Shown: positions 24,704 through 34,519 of the stretch, piece after piece
Layout: each line of letters begins with the position of its first letter
Numbering within the stretch: the stretch's first letter is position 1
Assembly: GCA_016125505.1 (NCBI GenBank)
Contig: WGLP01000007.1
Span: 186,001 to 250,000 of the forward strand
Direction: 5' to 3'
DNA length: 64,000 nt
DNA from: Gammaproteobacteria bacterium
GTDB lineage: Bacteria > Pseudomonadota > Gammaproteobacteria > UBA6429 > Thiohalophilaceae
Notes under the pieces: model-generated
Seen by the model: the letters and a program-made list of their open reading frames with translations, nothing else
Told to the model about the DNA's origin: nothing
Database searches by the model: none
Made by a program: the position numbers and the translations under genes

Positions 24704-26143
24704 ATGGGATTCAGGGTTCAGAACAGCGTCAGCAGCAATGGCACGGTCTGGAGACTGGATAACCAGTATTCCGCGCTGCTGTCCATTATGATGTGGATTC
24801 TGATCGTACAGATGATCGTGCCGGATGGCTTCAATTACAACGCGCTTTTGACCGGCGACTTACCCACCTCCGGCAGCGCGGTGAGCCGTATGATATGGCT
24901 GTCGTTGTTGGCGGGCGGCAGCCTGTTTGTGCTGTGGCGGGCGGGCCTGGGCTGGTTGCTGATCCGTTGCATGAATCCGTTTTTACTGCTCTTCATCGCG
25001 CTGGCCATCGCCAGTGTCGCCTGGTCTATCGATCCCGCACTGACGGTACGGCGCCTGGTCAGACTGGTCACCTTCGTATTGGTCTGTGCCGCCTTTGTCT
25101 TAAGCGGCTGGCACGCGCGGCGTTTTCAGAACGTGGTGCGGCCGGTGCTGACGCTGGTTCTGTTCGGGTCGATCATTTTTTGCCTGGGCTGGCCGACGCT
25201 GGCGATTCATCAGGAGACATCCGCCGAACTGATTGGCGCCTGGCATGGCCTGGCAACGCAAAAGAATGGTCTGGGTGCGCTGGCCTGCTTCGGCGTCATT
25301 TTCTGGTTTCACGGCTGGCTGACACGGGAAGTGAAAACCCTGTCCGCGTTGTTCGGTGGCGGCGTTGCGGCAACGTGCCTGGTGTTTTCGCGCAGCTCGA
25401 CTTCGCTGGTGACGACCATTGTGATCATGCTGCTGCTGTTCATGTTGCTGCGGCTGCCGGATTATCTTCGCTCGGCCAGGTCGTTTGTGGTTTCCTGCCT
25501 GGTGGTCGTCATTCTCGTTTATGCCCTGGCCATTCTGAAACTGATTCCCGGTCTGAGTGCCATCCTGGAACCGATCATGGCGCTGACCGGAAAAGACATG
25601 ACCTTCACCGGACGCACGGAAATCTGGTCGATCATTTCGGACCACATACGTCTGCATCCGCTGCTGGGTACGGGTTATGCCGCTTACTGGACAGCCGTGC
25701 CGATGATAGGCAAGGATTCATATGAATTTATTGCGCGGATGGGGGGGTTCTATCCCGGTTCCTCACACAATGGTTACCTGGAGGTCATTAACGATCTTGG
25801 CTGGATAGGCCTGATCTGTCTGCTGGGGTATATCTTCATGTATGTGCGGCAGTCACTCAAGTTGATGGCCATCGACGTCAACCAGGGTGCGCTGTATCTG
25901 GCCCTGTTTTTCCAGCAGGCGATCACAAACCTGTCCGAGTCACACTGGTTTGACGTGCAGAGCGTCGATTTCGTCATTATGACGTTAGCGACCTTGTCGA
26001 TAGCGCGCGGCCTTCTCGACCACCAGTTGCGTCTGGCATTTGGCAATCCCATCACCCATACCCACAGGTTTGTGCGCGGGGTGACCGATCGCAGATACAA
26101 CCAGCCGGCGCAGTCCCCGCGGTATAAGGTCTGGGCGCCATGA
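24704..26143 (+). CDS. O-antigen ligase / Wzy-type polymerase
   Basis: About 479 aa from ATG 24704; GTG 24674 is also possible. A polytopic membrane protein with roughly 11-12 helices and the large periplasmic loop (about 300-360) containing FTGRTEIWSIISDHIRLHPLLGTGYAAYW and SSHNGYLEVINDLGWIG, hallmarks of the Wzy_C domain. It joins repeat units on the periplasmic face. Its stop overlaps the acyltransferase start. Confidence 0.88.
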   Translation: MGFRVQNSVSSNGTVWRLDNQYSALLSIMMWILIVQMIVPDGFNYNALLTGDLPTSGSAVSRMIWLSLLAGGSLFVLWRAGLGWLLIRCMNPFLLLFIALAIASVAWSIDPALTVRRLVRLVTFVLVCAAFVLSGWHARRFQNVVRPVLTLVLFGSIIFCLGWPTLAIHQETSAELIGAWHGLATQKNGLGALACFGVIFWFHGWLTREVKTLSALFGGGVAATCLVFSRSSTSLVTTIVIMLLLFMLLRLPDYLRSARSFVVSCLVVVILVYALAILKLIPGLSAILEPIMALTGKDMTFTGRTEIWSIISDHIRLHPLLGTGYAAYWTAVPMIGKDSYEFIARMGGFYPGSSHNGYLEVINDLGWIGLICLLGYIFMYVRQSLKLMAIDVNQGALYLALFFQQAITNLSESHWFDVQSVDFVIMTLATLSIARGLLDHQLRLAFGNPITHTHRFVRGVTDRRYNQPAQSPRYKVWAP

Positions 26144-27267
26144 CCAACAACCCATCCATCCTGGCGAAGTCCGGTGGTAATACGATCCCGTCGCTGGATG
26201 GCATCCGCGCGCTTGCCATCATCATGGTGTTCTTCGCGCACAGTGGACTCGAGGCGTACATTCCCGGAGGACTGGGGGTCACGATATTTTTTGTGCTAAG
26301 CGGTTATTTGATTACGACGCTCATGCGCATGGAATACGACAAGACCGGGTGTTTTCACTATCGTGGATTTTATCTGCGTCGGCTTTTGCGCCTGATGCCG
26401 CCACTGTTCATTGTCGTATTGTTGACCGGCCTGTTGTCGGCCGGTGCGCTCATCGACGGGCAATACAGCCTTGGCGGTCTGTTGTCGGTGCTGTTTTACG
26501 TCGGCAACTATCATGTGATCGTGACCGACTTCCATGGCATCCCGGCGGGCCTGGGCGTGATCTGGTCCCTCGCCATTGAAGAACAGTACTATCTTTTATA
26601 TCCGCCGCTGCTGGTGCTGTTATTTCGCATCGGGCGCAGGCACATCACCGTCGCAACGCTCAGCGCGCTCTTCGTGGCCGTATTAGGCTGGCGCTATTGG
26701 CTGGTCTTTCACGGCGGTTCCGAGGCCTACCTGACCATGGCCACGGATACGCGTTTCGATGCCTTGCTCACGGGTTGCCTGCTGGCGGTGTTGCACAACC
26801 CCTGGCTCGATCCGGTGTCGCCACGCAAGCCGCGCAAGGACTGGCTGATCATCGCAGGGTGTATCGCCATCCTGCTGGGCAGCTTAGTGTACCGGGATGA
26901 GGTCTTCCGGCTGACGCTGCGTTATACCCTGCAAAACCTGGCGATTGCGCCGCTGCTTTATCTTGCGGTGGCGAGATCGGAGCAACTGCCGTTTCGCTGG
27001 CTGAACTCCCGGCCCCTGATGTACATCGGTACGATTTCCTACACGGTTTATCTTTCGCATCACGTGATCCTGCTGGGCCTCGCCAGGCACTGGCCGGAAC
27101 TCGGCTGGGCCGGGCTGACCCTGGTGGGTGCGGTACTGACGCTCGTGGTCGCGGAACCCATGCGCCGCTGGGTAGAACAACCTTGCGCCGGCTTGCGCAA
27201 GCGTCTGCATCAGAAATATCTTGCGGATAAACCTGCGGCGGACAAGTTCTCGGTGGCGACGTCATGA
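26140..27267 (+). CDS. Acyltransferase 3 family protein
   Basis: 375 aa, about 10 TM helices. The family N-terminus is clear: SLDGIRALAIIMVFFAHSG with the catalytic-type His, then GGLGVTIFFVLSGYLIT and RRLLRLMPP. It transfers acetyl or other acyl groups onto the polysaccharide or its lipid-linked intermediate. Four-base overlaps with both neighbours indicate tight coupling. Confidence 0.9.
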   Translation: MTNNPSILAKSGGNTIPSLDGIRALAIIMVFFAHSGLEAYIPGGLGVTIFFVLSGYLITTLMRMEYDKTGCFHYRGFYLRRLLRLMPPLFIVVLLTGLLSAGALIDGQYSLGGLLSVLFYVGNYHVIVTDFHGIPAGLGVIWSLAIEEQYYLLYPPLLVLLFRIGRRHITVATLSALFVAVLGWRYWLVFHGGSEAYLTMATDTRFDALLTGCLLAVLHNPWLDPVSPRKPRKDWLIIAGCIAILLGSLVYRDEVFRLTLRYTLQNLAIAPLLYLAVARSEQLPFRWLNSRPLMYIGTISYTVYLSHHVILLGLARHWPELGWAGLTLVGAVLTLVVAEPMRRWVEQPCAGLRKRLHQKYLADKPAADKFSVATS

Positions 27268-28706
27268 CGGCATACACCGCGACTGCCTACGATGTCACAC
27301 CCGAAGACGCGATCACGGCGATCCAGGGACATAGCGGGCCGATATTGCTCGACCTGGATGAAACGCTGTATTTGCGTAACTCCACCGAAGACTTCATCGA
27401 CTCCGTTCATCCACGCCTGCCGGCACTGCTGTTAATGCGGATGCTGGACATCGTTAAACCCTGGCGCTGGACCGGCGGTGAAGTGACGCGTGACGTCTGG
27501 CGTGTGCGTCTGTTGTTACTGTGTTTCCCCTGGGTGAGAAAACACTGGAGGGATCGCGTTGGTGAACTGGCAAAAGACTTCGCGAATCTGCGCCTGATGG
27601 AGGCCTTGTCGCTACGCGCGGGGACAACAGACGCCACCGCGATCAATCGGCCCATTGTTGCGACCACCGGGTTTCAGGAAATCGTGACGCCGCTGGTCGT
27701 GGCCCTGGGCATGCCGCAGGATCAGATCATCGCCTCGCGTCTCTGGCATTTCGCCGATCGGCGCAATGGCAAGCTGCGGCGCGTCATCGATGTGCTGGGG
27801 GAGGATGCCGTGAATGACTCGCTGGTGGTCACCGACTCCGCCGACGATCTCGATCTGCTCGATGCCAGTACCCGACCGCTGCGGGCGGTCTGGCCCGAGG
27901 CCCGTTATCATCGCGCGCTGAGCGACGTCTATCTGCCTGGCCAGTACCTGACGCTGATTAAGCGACCCAATGAGCGTTATATCTGGCGCGGCATCGTGCA
28001 GGAAGACTTTGCCTTCTGGGTATTGAGTTCGATCGCGCTGGCGGCGTTGCCGCTATTGCACGTCATCGGCCTGGCCTTCCTGCTGCTCTCGTTCTGGACG
28101 ATCTACGAACGCGGCTATGTCGATAACGATCTGATCGCCGCACGTTACGAGAAAGATCCCAAGCTCAGCGCCGCCTTTGCAGGCTCGAGTGTCGCCACGC
28201 CGACATGGCAGCCCTGGCTCTGGGCCATCGCGAGCGGTGCCATCGCCATCGTGTTGCTGCGCTGGCCGCAGGCGCCGCTAGCAACGGATTACCTCACCTG
28301 GATGCTCGTGTTACTGGTCCTGCACGGCTGGTACCTGCTCTACAACCGGCTCGACAAGGGGACACGGATCTGGATGTTTGCCGGCCTGCAGTTCGCGCGC
28401 AGCGCCGCGTTTGTCGCCATCGTGCCGGTGACGCCGATGGGCGCGGGCGCGCTCGCTGCACATACCTTAGCCAGATGGGTCCCATACTATATATATAGAC
28501 TCGGCGGCAAAGACTGGCCCAAGACCTCGTTTTATCTGGTCCGCCTGTTATTTTTTCTGATATTGGCGCTGTTGCTCGGCATGACCCAGGGTTATGCCTC
28601 GGTACTGACGGGCACGGCGCTGGCGTTACTCGTCTGGAATATCTATCGAGCCCGCAAGGAATTGGCGGCGATGTTGAAAACCGTCAAACGTCTTGACCGA
28701 GGTTGA
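27264..28706 (+). CDS. HAD-phosphatase fused to a polytopic membrane domain (UbiA-like plan)
   Basis: 480 aa. Residues 1-225 are a HAD domain: LLDLDETL with Asp30/Asp32, a TTGFQ segment (motif II position) and LVVTDSADDLDLLD (motif IV). Residues about 240-470 hold 8 or so TM helices with YERGYVDNDLIAARYEKDPK between the first ones, loosely like the Asp-rich loop of UbiA prenyltransferases. HAD-UbiA fusions are known in decaprenylphosphoryl-arabinose-type pathways. The substrate here is probably a polyprenyl-phosphate intermediate; this is inference. Confidence 0.7.
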   Translation: MTAYTATAYDVTPEDAITAIQGHSGPILLDLDETLYLRNSTEDFIDSVHPRLPALLLMRMLDIVKPWRWTGGEVTRDVWRVRLLLLCFPWVRKHWRDRVGELAKDFANLRLMEALSLRAGTTDATAINRPIVATTGFQEIVTPLVVALGMPQDQIIASRLWHFADRRNGKLRRVIDVLGEDAVNDSLVVTDSADDLDLLDASTRPLRAVWPEARYHRALSDVYLPGQYLTLIKRPNERYIWRGIVQEDFAFWVLSSIALAALPLLHVIGLAFLLLSFWTIYERGYVDNDLIAARYEKDPKLSAAFAGSSVATPTWQPWLWAIASGAIAIVLLRWPQAPLATDYLTWMLVLLVLHGWYLLYNRLDKGTRIWMFAGLQFARSAAFVAIVPVTPMGAGALAAHTLARWVPYYIYRLGGKDWPKTSFYLVRLLFFLILALLLGMTQGYASVLTGTALALLVWNIYRARKELAAMLKTVKRLDRG

Positions 28707-28711
28707 GCCCC

Positions 28712-29632
28712 ATGAAAATCAGTGTCTGTATCGCTACGTATTGCCGTCCTGAGAGGCTGGCCCTGCTGCTCGACGATCTCGTCAAACAACAACGCCGCCC
28801 GGACGAAGTCGTGATTATCGACAACGACGAAAGCGGCAGTGCGCAATCCGTGGTGGAGCTGCGCCGCGAGATGGGCACGCCCTTCCCGATTCGCTACGAC
28901 ATTCAACCGATCAAGAATATTTCGCTGACGCGCAATCGCACCGTGGCCCTGGCGAGCTACGACTGGATCGCGTTTGTCGACGATGACGAACGCGCGCCGG
29001 CGCCCTGGTTGAAGGAACTCGAAGAGAACGTTATCGCCTGCCGGGCGGATGGTGCGCTCGGTCCGGTGGTGCCGATTGTGCCGATCAATGCGCCGGAATG
29101 GATACAGCGCGGACAGTTCTACGATTGGGCCAGGATGAAAACCGGCACGGCGATCCCGCCCAACAAATTGCGCTTCGGTAATTTACTGTTGCGCGGGAGC
29201 TTGCTGCGCGGTACCTCTGAACCCTTTGACCCCCGATTCGGCCTGACCGGTGGCGAGGACGGTGACCTGCTGATGCGCCTGGTACAACAGGGCGCGCATC
29301 TGGTGTGGTGCGACGAGGCCATCGTGTTCGAGCCCGTCGAGGCCAGGCGCTTATCGTTGCGCTGGTTGTTGTTAAGGTCGCTGCGAGGCGGACAGGATTT
29401 CGCACGGCATAAGCTGAATGGCCGTTTGGGCGAGATAAGTGTCGTCGGACAACTGGGCATGTTCCTGCGCGCCTTCGCGCAATTGATCGCGGCCTTGGCG
29501 TTAATGGTCTTTTATCTGCCGCTGGGCCGCCATCGCGCGGCGTATTGGTTATTAAAGGCAGCGGCCAATCTGGGCAAGATGTCGATCTTCCTGGGCCTGC
29601 ATTATCAGGAATACGGGGAGAAGGCGACATGA
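28712..29632 (+). CDS. Glycosyltransferase family 2
   Basis: 306 aa from ATG 28712 (GAGGTTGAG upstream). GT-A fold: MKISVCIATYCRPERLALLL, VIIDND, then the metal-binding DDDE in WIAFVDDDERAPAPWL, and GGEDGDLLMRL. The last 60 residues include a membrane-associating hydrophobic stretch. It adds one sugar of the repeat unit on the cytoplasmic face. The stop overlaps the next ATG. Confidence 0.9.
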   Translation: MKISVCIATYCRPERLALLLDDLVKQQRRPDEVVIIDNDESGSAQSVVELRREMGTPFPIRYDIQPIKNISLTRNRTVALASYDWIAFVDDDERAPAPWLKELEENVIACRADGALGPVVPIVPINAPEWIQRGQFYDWARMKTGTAIPPNKLRFGNLLLRGSLLRGTSEPFDPRFGLTGGEDGDLLMRLVQQGAHLVWCDEAIVFEPVEARRLSLRWLLLRSLRGGQDFARHKLNGRLGEISVVGQLGMFLRAFAQLIAALALMVFYLPLGRHRAAYWLLKAAANLGKMSIFLGLHYQEYGEKAT

Positions 29633-30813
29633 TGCTTGTGACCGAATTGATCCTGCTTGTCCTGGCGGTGCCGGCACTGGCCTTCAGTCTGTATTTGCTG
29701 GTGCTCACGCTGCTGTCCCGTGCGGAGCGGGCGATAACGCCGGATACGAAACGGCGCTTGCGCTTTGATGTGATCGTTCCCGCGCATAATGAACAGGCCG
29801 CCATCGAAACGGTGGTCGGCAATCTGTCGGTACTCGATTGGCCGCAGGAGGGTTTCCGGATTCTGGTCGTTGCCGATAACTGCACGGATGCCACGGCGGC
29901 ACTGGCCCGCGCCGCGGGCGCGCATGTGCTTGTGCGCCACGACGAGGAAAAACGCGGCAAGGGTTACGCGCTTGAATACGCCTTTGCGGAAAGCCGGCAG
30001 CAGGGCTGGGCGGATGCCGTGGTGGTAGTGGATGCCGACACCCAGGTCTCGGGAAATATGCTCGCGGCCTTCGCGGCGCGAATCGAAAACGGCGCGAAGG
30101 TAATTCAGGCGCATTACGGTGTCGCGAATGTGCATGCCTCGTGGCGGACACGCCTGATGGCGATTGCGCTGGCGGCGTTTCATCAGGTTCGCTCGCGCGG
30201 ACGCGAGCGCCTGAAACTCTCCTGCGGTCTGCGTGGCAATGGCTGGTGTGTCACTCACGCCTTGTTGCGCGAAGTGCCGTATCGCGCCTACTCACTGGCC
30301 GAAGATATCGAATACGGAATCGACCTCGGCATGGCCGGCTATCGCGTGGAGTACGCCGACGAGGTGCAGGTGGCCGGCATGATGGTATCCGGCGAACAGG
30401 CGTCGCGTTCGCAACGGCAACGCTGGGAGGGCGGGCGCTGGGAATTGTTGCGTTCCAGAATCTTGCCTTTATTGCGTGCTGGCGTAGGACGGGGAGGCAA
30501 GGTCTGTCTGGACCTCGCCATGGATCTCATCGTGCCACCGCTATCTTATGTATTTCTCAACATCGTGATTTTCGTTTTACTCGCGAGCCTGGTTGCCATC
30601 ATTGAACATTCGGCAACGGGTTGGCTTTTCATGGGGCTGTTCTGCATGACTACGTTGATGATGTATGTGCTGAGAGGATGGCAACTGAGTGGCGTGGGGA
30701 TGCGTGGCCTGCTGGACCTGCTGCGCGCGCCGTTTTTTGTGCTGTGGAAGGTATTGCTCATGTTACGCAGGCGCGGGCCCGGGTGGATACGCACCGAGAG
30801 AGAACCATCGTGA
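29629..30813 (+). CDS. Membrane glycosyltransferase family 2
   Basis: 394 aa from ATG 29629, overlapping the previous stop. An N-terminal TM helix is followed by a GT-A domain: DVIVPAHNEQAAIETVV, VVDADTQVSGNML, SLAEDIEYGIDLGMAGY and the QRQRWEGGRWEL motif typical of processive or polymer-type GT2 enzymes. Two C-terminal TM helices follow at about 300-350. Role: second sugar of the repeat, or chain growth. Confidence 0.9.
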   Translation: MMLVTELILLVLAVPALAFSLYLLVLTLLSRAERAITPDTKRRLRFDVIVPAHNEQAAIETVVGNLSVLDWPQEGFRILVVADNCTDATAALARAAGAHVLVRHDEEKRGKGYALEYAFAESRQQGWADAVVVVDADTQVSGNMLAAFAARIENGAKVIQAHYGVANVHASWRTRLMAIALAAFHQVRSRGRERLKLSCGLRGNGWCVTHALLREVPYRAYSLAEDIEYGIDLGMAGYRVEYADEVQVAGMMVSGEQASRSQRQRWEGGRWELLRSRILPLLRAGVGRGGKVCLDLAMDLIVPPLSYVFLNIVIFVLLASLVAIIEHSATGWLFMGLFCMTTLMMYVLRGWQLSGVGMRGLLDLLRAPFFVLWKVLLMLRRRGPGWIRTEREPS

Positions 30814-32099
30814 GCGCCAACCGCCATCGGCTATTTAATTTCGCGCGCCTGCTCAGCAGCGCCGTGGTCAGTCAGGCCTTGTTGTCTGCCGGCAATTTTA
30901 TTATCGGCCTGATCCTCATCCGCAATACCTCGAATGAACAGTATGGCTACTACGTGCTGGTGTTCAGCGCGATCCTGCTGCTGATCTCGCTGCAAAACGC
31001 GTTTTTCAATCCACCGCTGGCGATCCGCCTGCCCAGACTTGATAAGACCGGGCGCAGTGAACTGATCGGCGGACTGTACCGCGAACAGCGCCGGCTGTTG
31101 CCGGCGCTGGGCGGCATCACCGCGGTCATGACGCTCGTATTGTGGTACGCGGGAATATTGAATGTGCATAGTGCACCGCTGGTGCTGGCGGCAATCCTGG
31201 CCATCCTGGTGATCCTGAATCGTGAATACCTGCGCATGGTGTTGTTCGCACACCGTCGCCCGCAAAATGTATTGCCTACCGATATTTTCTACGTACTGTT
31301 TGCAGTGGCAGGTGTTTATCTCGCCACGCATACCGCCGCGCCCGCGCTGGTCGCCGTGCTGGCATTGAGTCTGGCCGCGGTGGTCAGCGGTGTGTTGTTA
31401 TTCCGCGCGTTGCGTCGCATTGAGCCCTGGGACAGCCAGGGCGCAAAAGGCATCCTGCGGGAAATTGCCCCGCTGTCCGCCTGGTCGACCGCCGGTGCGG
31501 GTATCCACTGGACCTTCAGTCAGGGCTATATCTATCTGGTGGCCAGCACCCTCAGTATTACCGCGGTGTCGGCCATCGCCGCGACCCGCATCCTGATGAT
31601 GCCCATGAATTTGTTATCGACGGGGATTGGCTCCTTGATGTTGCCCATGGCATCCAGGTGGCTCCATCAGCATGGCGCCCGGCGGGTATGGCATCGGCTC
31701 ATGTTATTTGCCGCGGGTCTGGCAACGATCACCTTGTGTTACTTCGCGCTGCTGTGGTGGTTGCGCGACTGGATCTTTGCCGTGGTGTTAAAAAAGCAGT
31801 TCGCCCAACGCGATGCATTGTTAATGCTCTGGGGCGCGGTGATCTTTGTCATCGTGATGCGGGATCAACTGGTCTATCTGCTGGCGGCACAGGGCCGGTT
31901 TCAGACGCTGACCTTGTTCACGCTGGTCTGCGCCGTTATTTCCCTCGTCGCCAGTTATGCCGGGATGTTGCGCTTCGGCGTGACCGGCGCGCTGATCGGC
32001 ATGCTGATCGGGGAGTTCATTAACGTGTCCGGCATCATCATTCTTTCCTTCCGCAGTACGCAGGTACCGGTGAGCGAACCCGTGAGGTCGACAGCATGA
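30810..32099 (+). CDS. Wzx-type polysaccharide flippase
   Basis: 429 aa from GTG 30810, which overlaps the preceding stop (GTGA); a longer upstream frame covers the previous gene and is rejected. About 12 TM helices in the MATE/MOP flippase pattern (LLSSAVVSQALLSAGNFIIGLILIR ... NEQYGYYVLVFSAILLL). It moves the lipid-linked repeat across the inner membrane. It completes the Wzx/Wzy/Wzz set of this locus. Confidence 0.85.
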   Translation: MSANRHRLFNFARLLSSAVVSQALLSAGNFIIGLILIRNTSNEQYGYYVLVFSAILLLISLQNAFFNPPLAIRLPRLDKTGRSELIGGLYREQRRLLPALGGITAVMTLVLWYAGILNVHSAPLVLAAILAILVILNREYLRMVLFAHRRPQNVLPTDIFYVLFAVAGVYLATHTAAPALVAVLALSLAAVVSGVLLFRALRRIEPWDSQGAKGILREIAPLSAWSTAGAGIHWTFSQGYIYLVASTLSITAVSAIAATRILMMPMNLLSTGIGSLMLPMASRWLHQHGARRVWHRLMLFAAGLATITLCYFALLWWLRDWIFAVVLKKQFAQRDALLMLWGAVIFVIVMRDQLVYLLAAQGRFQTLTLFTLVCAVISLVASYAGMLRFGVTGALIGMLIGEFINVSGIIILSFRSTQVPVSEPVRSTA

Positions 32100-33550
32100 C
32101 CGATCATTACGATGTCATCGTAGTCGGTACCAGCTTCGCCGCTTCGTTTTTTCTGAAGCGATATCTGGAACATGCGCCGAAGACCGCCCGTGTGTTAGTG
32201 CTGGAGCGCGGCAATAGCGATGACAAGGCCTGGCAACTGGAGCATCGCAAGACATCCAGCATCGATATCAAGGATCTGTTTATTAATAATCAGCCGGAGA
32301 AGGAATGGCTGGTCAGTCCGGGCTTTGGCGGCAATTCAAAGTGCTGGTGGGGTGGTGCGACCCGCATGATGCCGGGCGATTTTCAGTTACGCACGCGCTA
32401 CGGTGTCGGCACCGACTGGCCCATGCGCTACGAGGATCTCGAAACCTATTACGGCGAAGTGGAAAAGATCATGGCGGTTTCGGGTCCGGTCGACAGTCCG
32501 ATGCCGCGCACCACACCGCTGCCTCTACCGCCGCATCGTTTTTCCGACCCGGATGCAATATTGAAAAAGGCGTTTCCGGACGGCTGGTATCATCCGGCAA
32601 CGGTCAGGGCAACCGTAGCCACCGGGACGCGCGGGGTTTGCTGTGCGACGGGTCTCTGCGAGCTCTGCCCGCAGGACGCGAAATTCACGATTCAAAATGG
32701 CCTGGCACATCTCTATACCGACCCGCGCGTGAGCCTGCTGTTGCAGGCCGAGGCAAAGGAGGTGATAAAGCAGGGAGATATCGCCAGCGGGGTGAGTTAC
32801 GCGCGTAACGGCCAAATGCACACGGCAAAGGCCGACCTCGTGGTACTGGCGGCGAACGCCATCTTTAACCCGTATTTACTCCTGCGCTCCGGCATCACCC
32901 ACCCGCTTCTGGGTAAGGGCCTGCATGAACAAATGCCGGTGGATGTCTGCGTGAACCTGCACGGCGTCAAGGCCTATAACGGCAGCACGTCGATCTCAGG
33001 AAATGGATATTTGTTTTATGAGGGTGAACATCGCCGCGAACACGCCGCCTGCCTGATTGAAACCTGGAATGCGCCGTTCAATTACCGCCGCGCCGCACTG
33101 CGCTCGGAACAGGGTCGCTGGACCGAGCGCGCGTATTTGCGTTTTATGTTCGACGATTTGCCACGGCTCGATAATACCGTGACCATCAGCAGCGTGAATC
33201 CGGAGATGCCCGAGACGAACTTCAACGGTTACTCGGACTATGCGATGCGCGGGATGGAAAAGATCCCTGCCATGGTCGAGACCCTGGCCAAGGCACTGCC
33301 GATCGAGAGTATCGAAAGCATCAACCTCGGACGTACTACTGCGCATATCCAGGGGACGGTCGTGATGGGGAACGACCCCCAGACCAGCGTGGTCGACCGC
33401 CACCTGCTGCATCATCAAATCCGCAACCTGGCCGTGCTGGGTTCAAGTTCTTACCCGACCGCCAGCCCGGCATATCCAACGCTGACGCTGTCGGCCCTGT
33501 CGCTGTGGTCAGCCGATCATTTATTTGCAAAGGGGACGAAAAATGCCTAG
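32096..33550 (+). CDS. GMC oxidoreductase with Fe-S-type cysteines (FAD-glucose-dehydrogenase-like)
   Basis: 484 aa. FAD-binding YDVIVVGTSFAASFF at the N-terminus, and C-terminal GMC signatures VMGNDP, LAVLGSSSYPTASPAYPTLT. Residues 182-191 read CCATGLCELC, matching the CC-x4-5-C-x2-C type cluster that binds a 3Fe-4S centre in the catalytic subunit of bacterial FAD-dependent glucose dehydrogenases. It has no signal peptide of its own; the next gene has a Tat signal. It probably oxidises a sugar or the finished polymer in the periplasm. Overlaps the flippase gene by 4 bp. Confidence 0.85.
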   Translation: MTDHYDVIVVGTSFAASFFLKRYLEHAPKTARVLVLERGNSDDKAWQLEHRKTSSIDIKDLFINNQPEKEWLVSPGFGGNSKCWWGGATRMMPGDFQLRTRYGVGTDWPMRYEDLETYYGEVEKIMAVSGPVDSPMPRTTPLPLPPHRFSDPDAILKKAFPDGWYHPATVRATVATGTRGVCCATGLCELCPQDAKFTIQNGLAHLYTDPRVSLLLQAEAKEVIKQGDIASGVSYARNGQMHTAKADLVVLAANAIFNPYLLLRSGITHPLLGKGLHEQMPVDVCVNLHGVKAYNGSTSISGNGYLFYEGEHRREHAACLIETWNAPFNYRRAALRSEQGRWTERAYLRFMFDDLPRLDNTVTISSVNPEMPETNFNGYSDYAMRGMEKIPAMVETLAKALPIESIESINLGRTTAHIQGTVVMGNDPQTSVVDRHLLHHQIRNLAVLGSSSYPTASPAYPTLTLSALSLWSADHLFAKGTKNA

Positions 33551-33995
33551 CCGTCGCCAGTTTCTCGGTGTCCTTGCCGCCGGCGTCGCCGGCCTGGTGA
33601 CGTGGCGTTATCTGGGGAGTAGTGACGCCGATGCCATTGCCACGATAGTGCAGAAACGTCTGCATTACCTGAAGCTGGACCCGGATGGCGTCAGCGCCTT
33701 CGCCAATGATCTGGTCAAGCGCCAAATCATTTCCACCGGCAAGCTGCGCTTGATCGATATGGCGGGACCTGTGTATACGCACCTGTCATCGCACCTGGAA
33801 CAACGTCCGTTTATGCACCAATTAAAGCACGGCGAAGAGCGCATCACTTCACTGTATTTATTATCCAGCGACTTTTTCCGCAATGGACAGGATGCGTCGA
33901 AACCGGTCCGTTATATTGCGCTCTACGATCCTTTCCAGAATATAACCCCGTGTCAGACGCCGTTTGCGCGTCCGGTGCATTACAGTGCGAGTTAA
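33543..33995 (+). CDS. Tat-signal small subunit / escort of the GMC oxidoreductase
   Basis: 150 aa. The N-terminus SRRQFLGVLAAGVAGLV is a twin-arginine signal. The mature part is about 120 aa of unknown family. It overlaps the GMC gene by 8 bp. FAD-glucose dehydrogenases use a small Tat-bearing gamma subunit to carry the folded catalytic subunit across the membrane, and length, order and signal agree with that role. The multiheme cytochrome beta subunit is not in the window. Last gene of the exopolysaccharide locus. Confidence 0.75.
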   Translation: MPSRRQFLGVLAAGVAGLVTWRYLGSSDADAIATIVQKRLHYLKLDPDGVSAFANDLVKRQIISTGKLRLIDMAGPVYTHLSSHLEQRPFMHQLKHGEERITSLYLLSSDFFRNGQDASKPVRYIALYDPFQNITPCQTPFARPVHYSAS

Positions 33996-34285
33996 TCTTA
34001 TGCGCAACGGCGCATGGCGGGGGCACTATTGACGATAGACCGTGTCCCGCTGTGCTGATGTCGTTTGAGAAATGCCGGCTAGTGAGACAGTACTGTGAAC
34101 GGCAGCCCACTGTGTGCTACTGCACATACGCTGTCATGTCACTGTAGTATTGTTGCTATGGTGACACCTGGTACACAGATTACGTAGACTAAACGAAGCG
34201 CTTATGATGTGCCGTCTTCGCTGAACGAAGGCATGTTTTGCTCGCGCCATTTAATTATGTAATTGACCAGAAGGGAGAAAACTGC

Positions 34286-34519
34286 ATGGAAAGACGAACC
34301 TCGCCGGTGCCTAATCTGACTGCTGAGGAATATTATCAGTTAATTGCGGAGGCGGCCCTGCATCTGGCCAAGTTGCGTGGCTTCAAGGCGATCAATTTGA
34401 CCGCAGACTGGCGACAGGCGGAAATGCGAATCCTGAATGTGATTTCCAGCTTGGGCGTTCAGTACGATGGCAATACCAGGCTTCAGCACCACCTTGTCCC
34501 GGAGATTAAACAGGTATAG
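34286..34519 (+). CDS. Small hypothetical protein
   Basis: 77 aa from ATG 34286 with AAGGGAG 8 nt upstream. Predicted all-helical and soluble (LTAEEYYQLIAEAALHLAKLRGF). No family recognised. It stands alone between two non-coding stretches. Confidence 0.55.
   Translation: MERRTSPVPNLTAEEYYQLIAEAALHLAKLRGFKAINLTADWRQAEMRILNVISSLGVQYDGNTRLQHHLVPEIKQV

Noticed and set aside
30621-30809. Longer N-terminus of the flippase
   Set aside because: It lies inside the preceding glycosyltransferase gene; GTG 30810 overlapping the stop fits the 4-bp overlap pattern of the operon.
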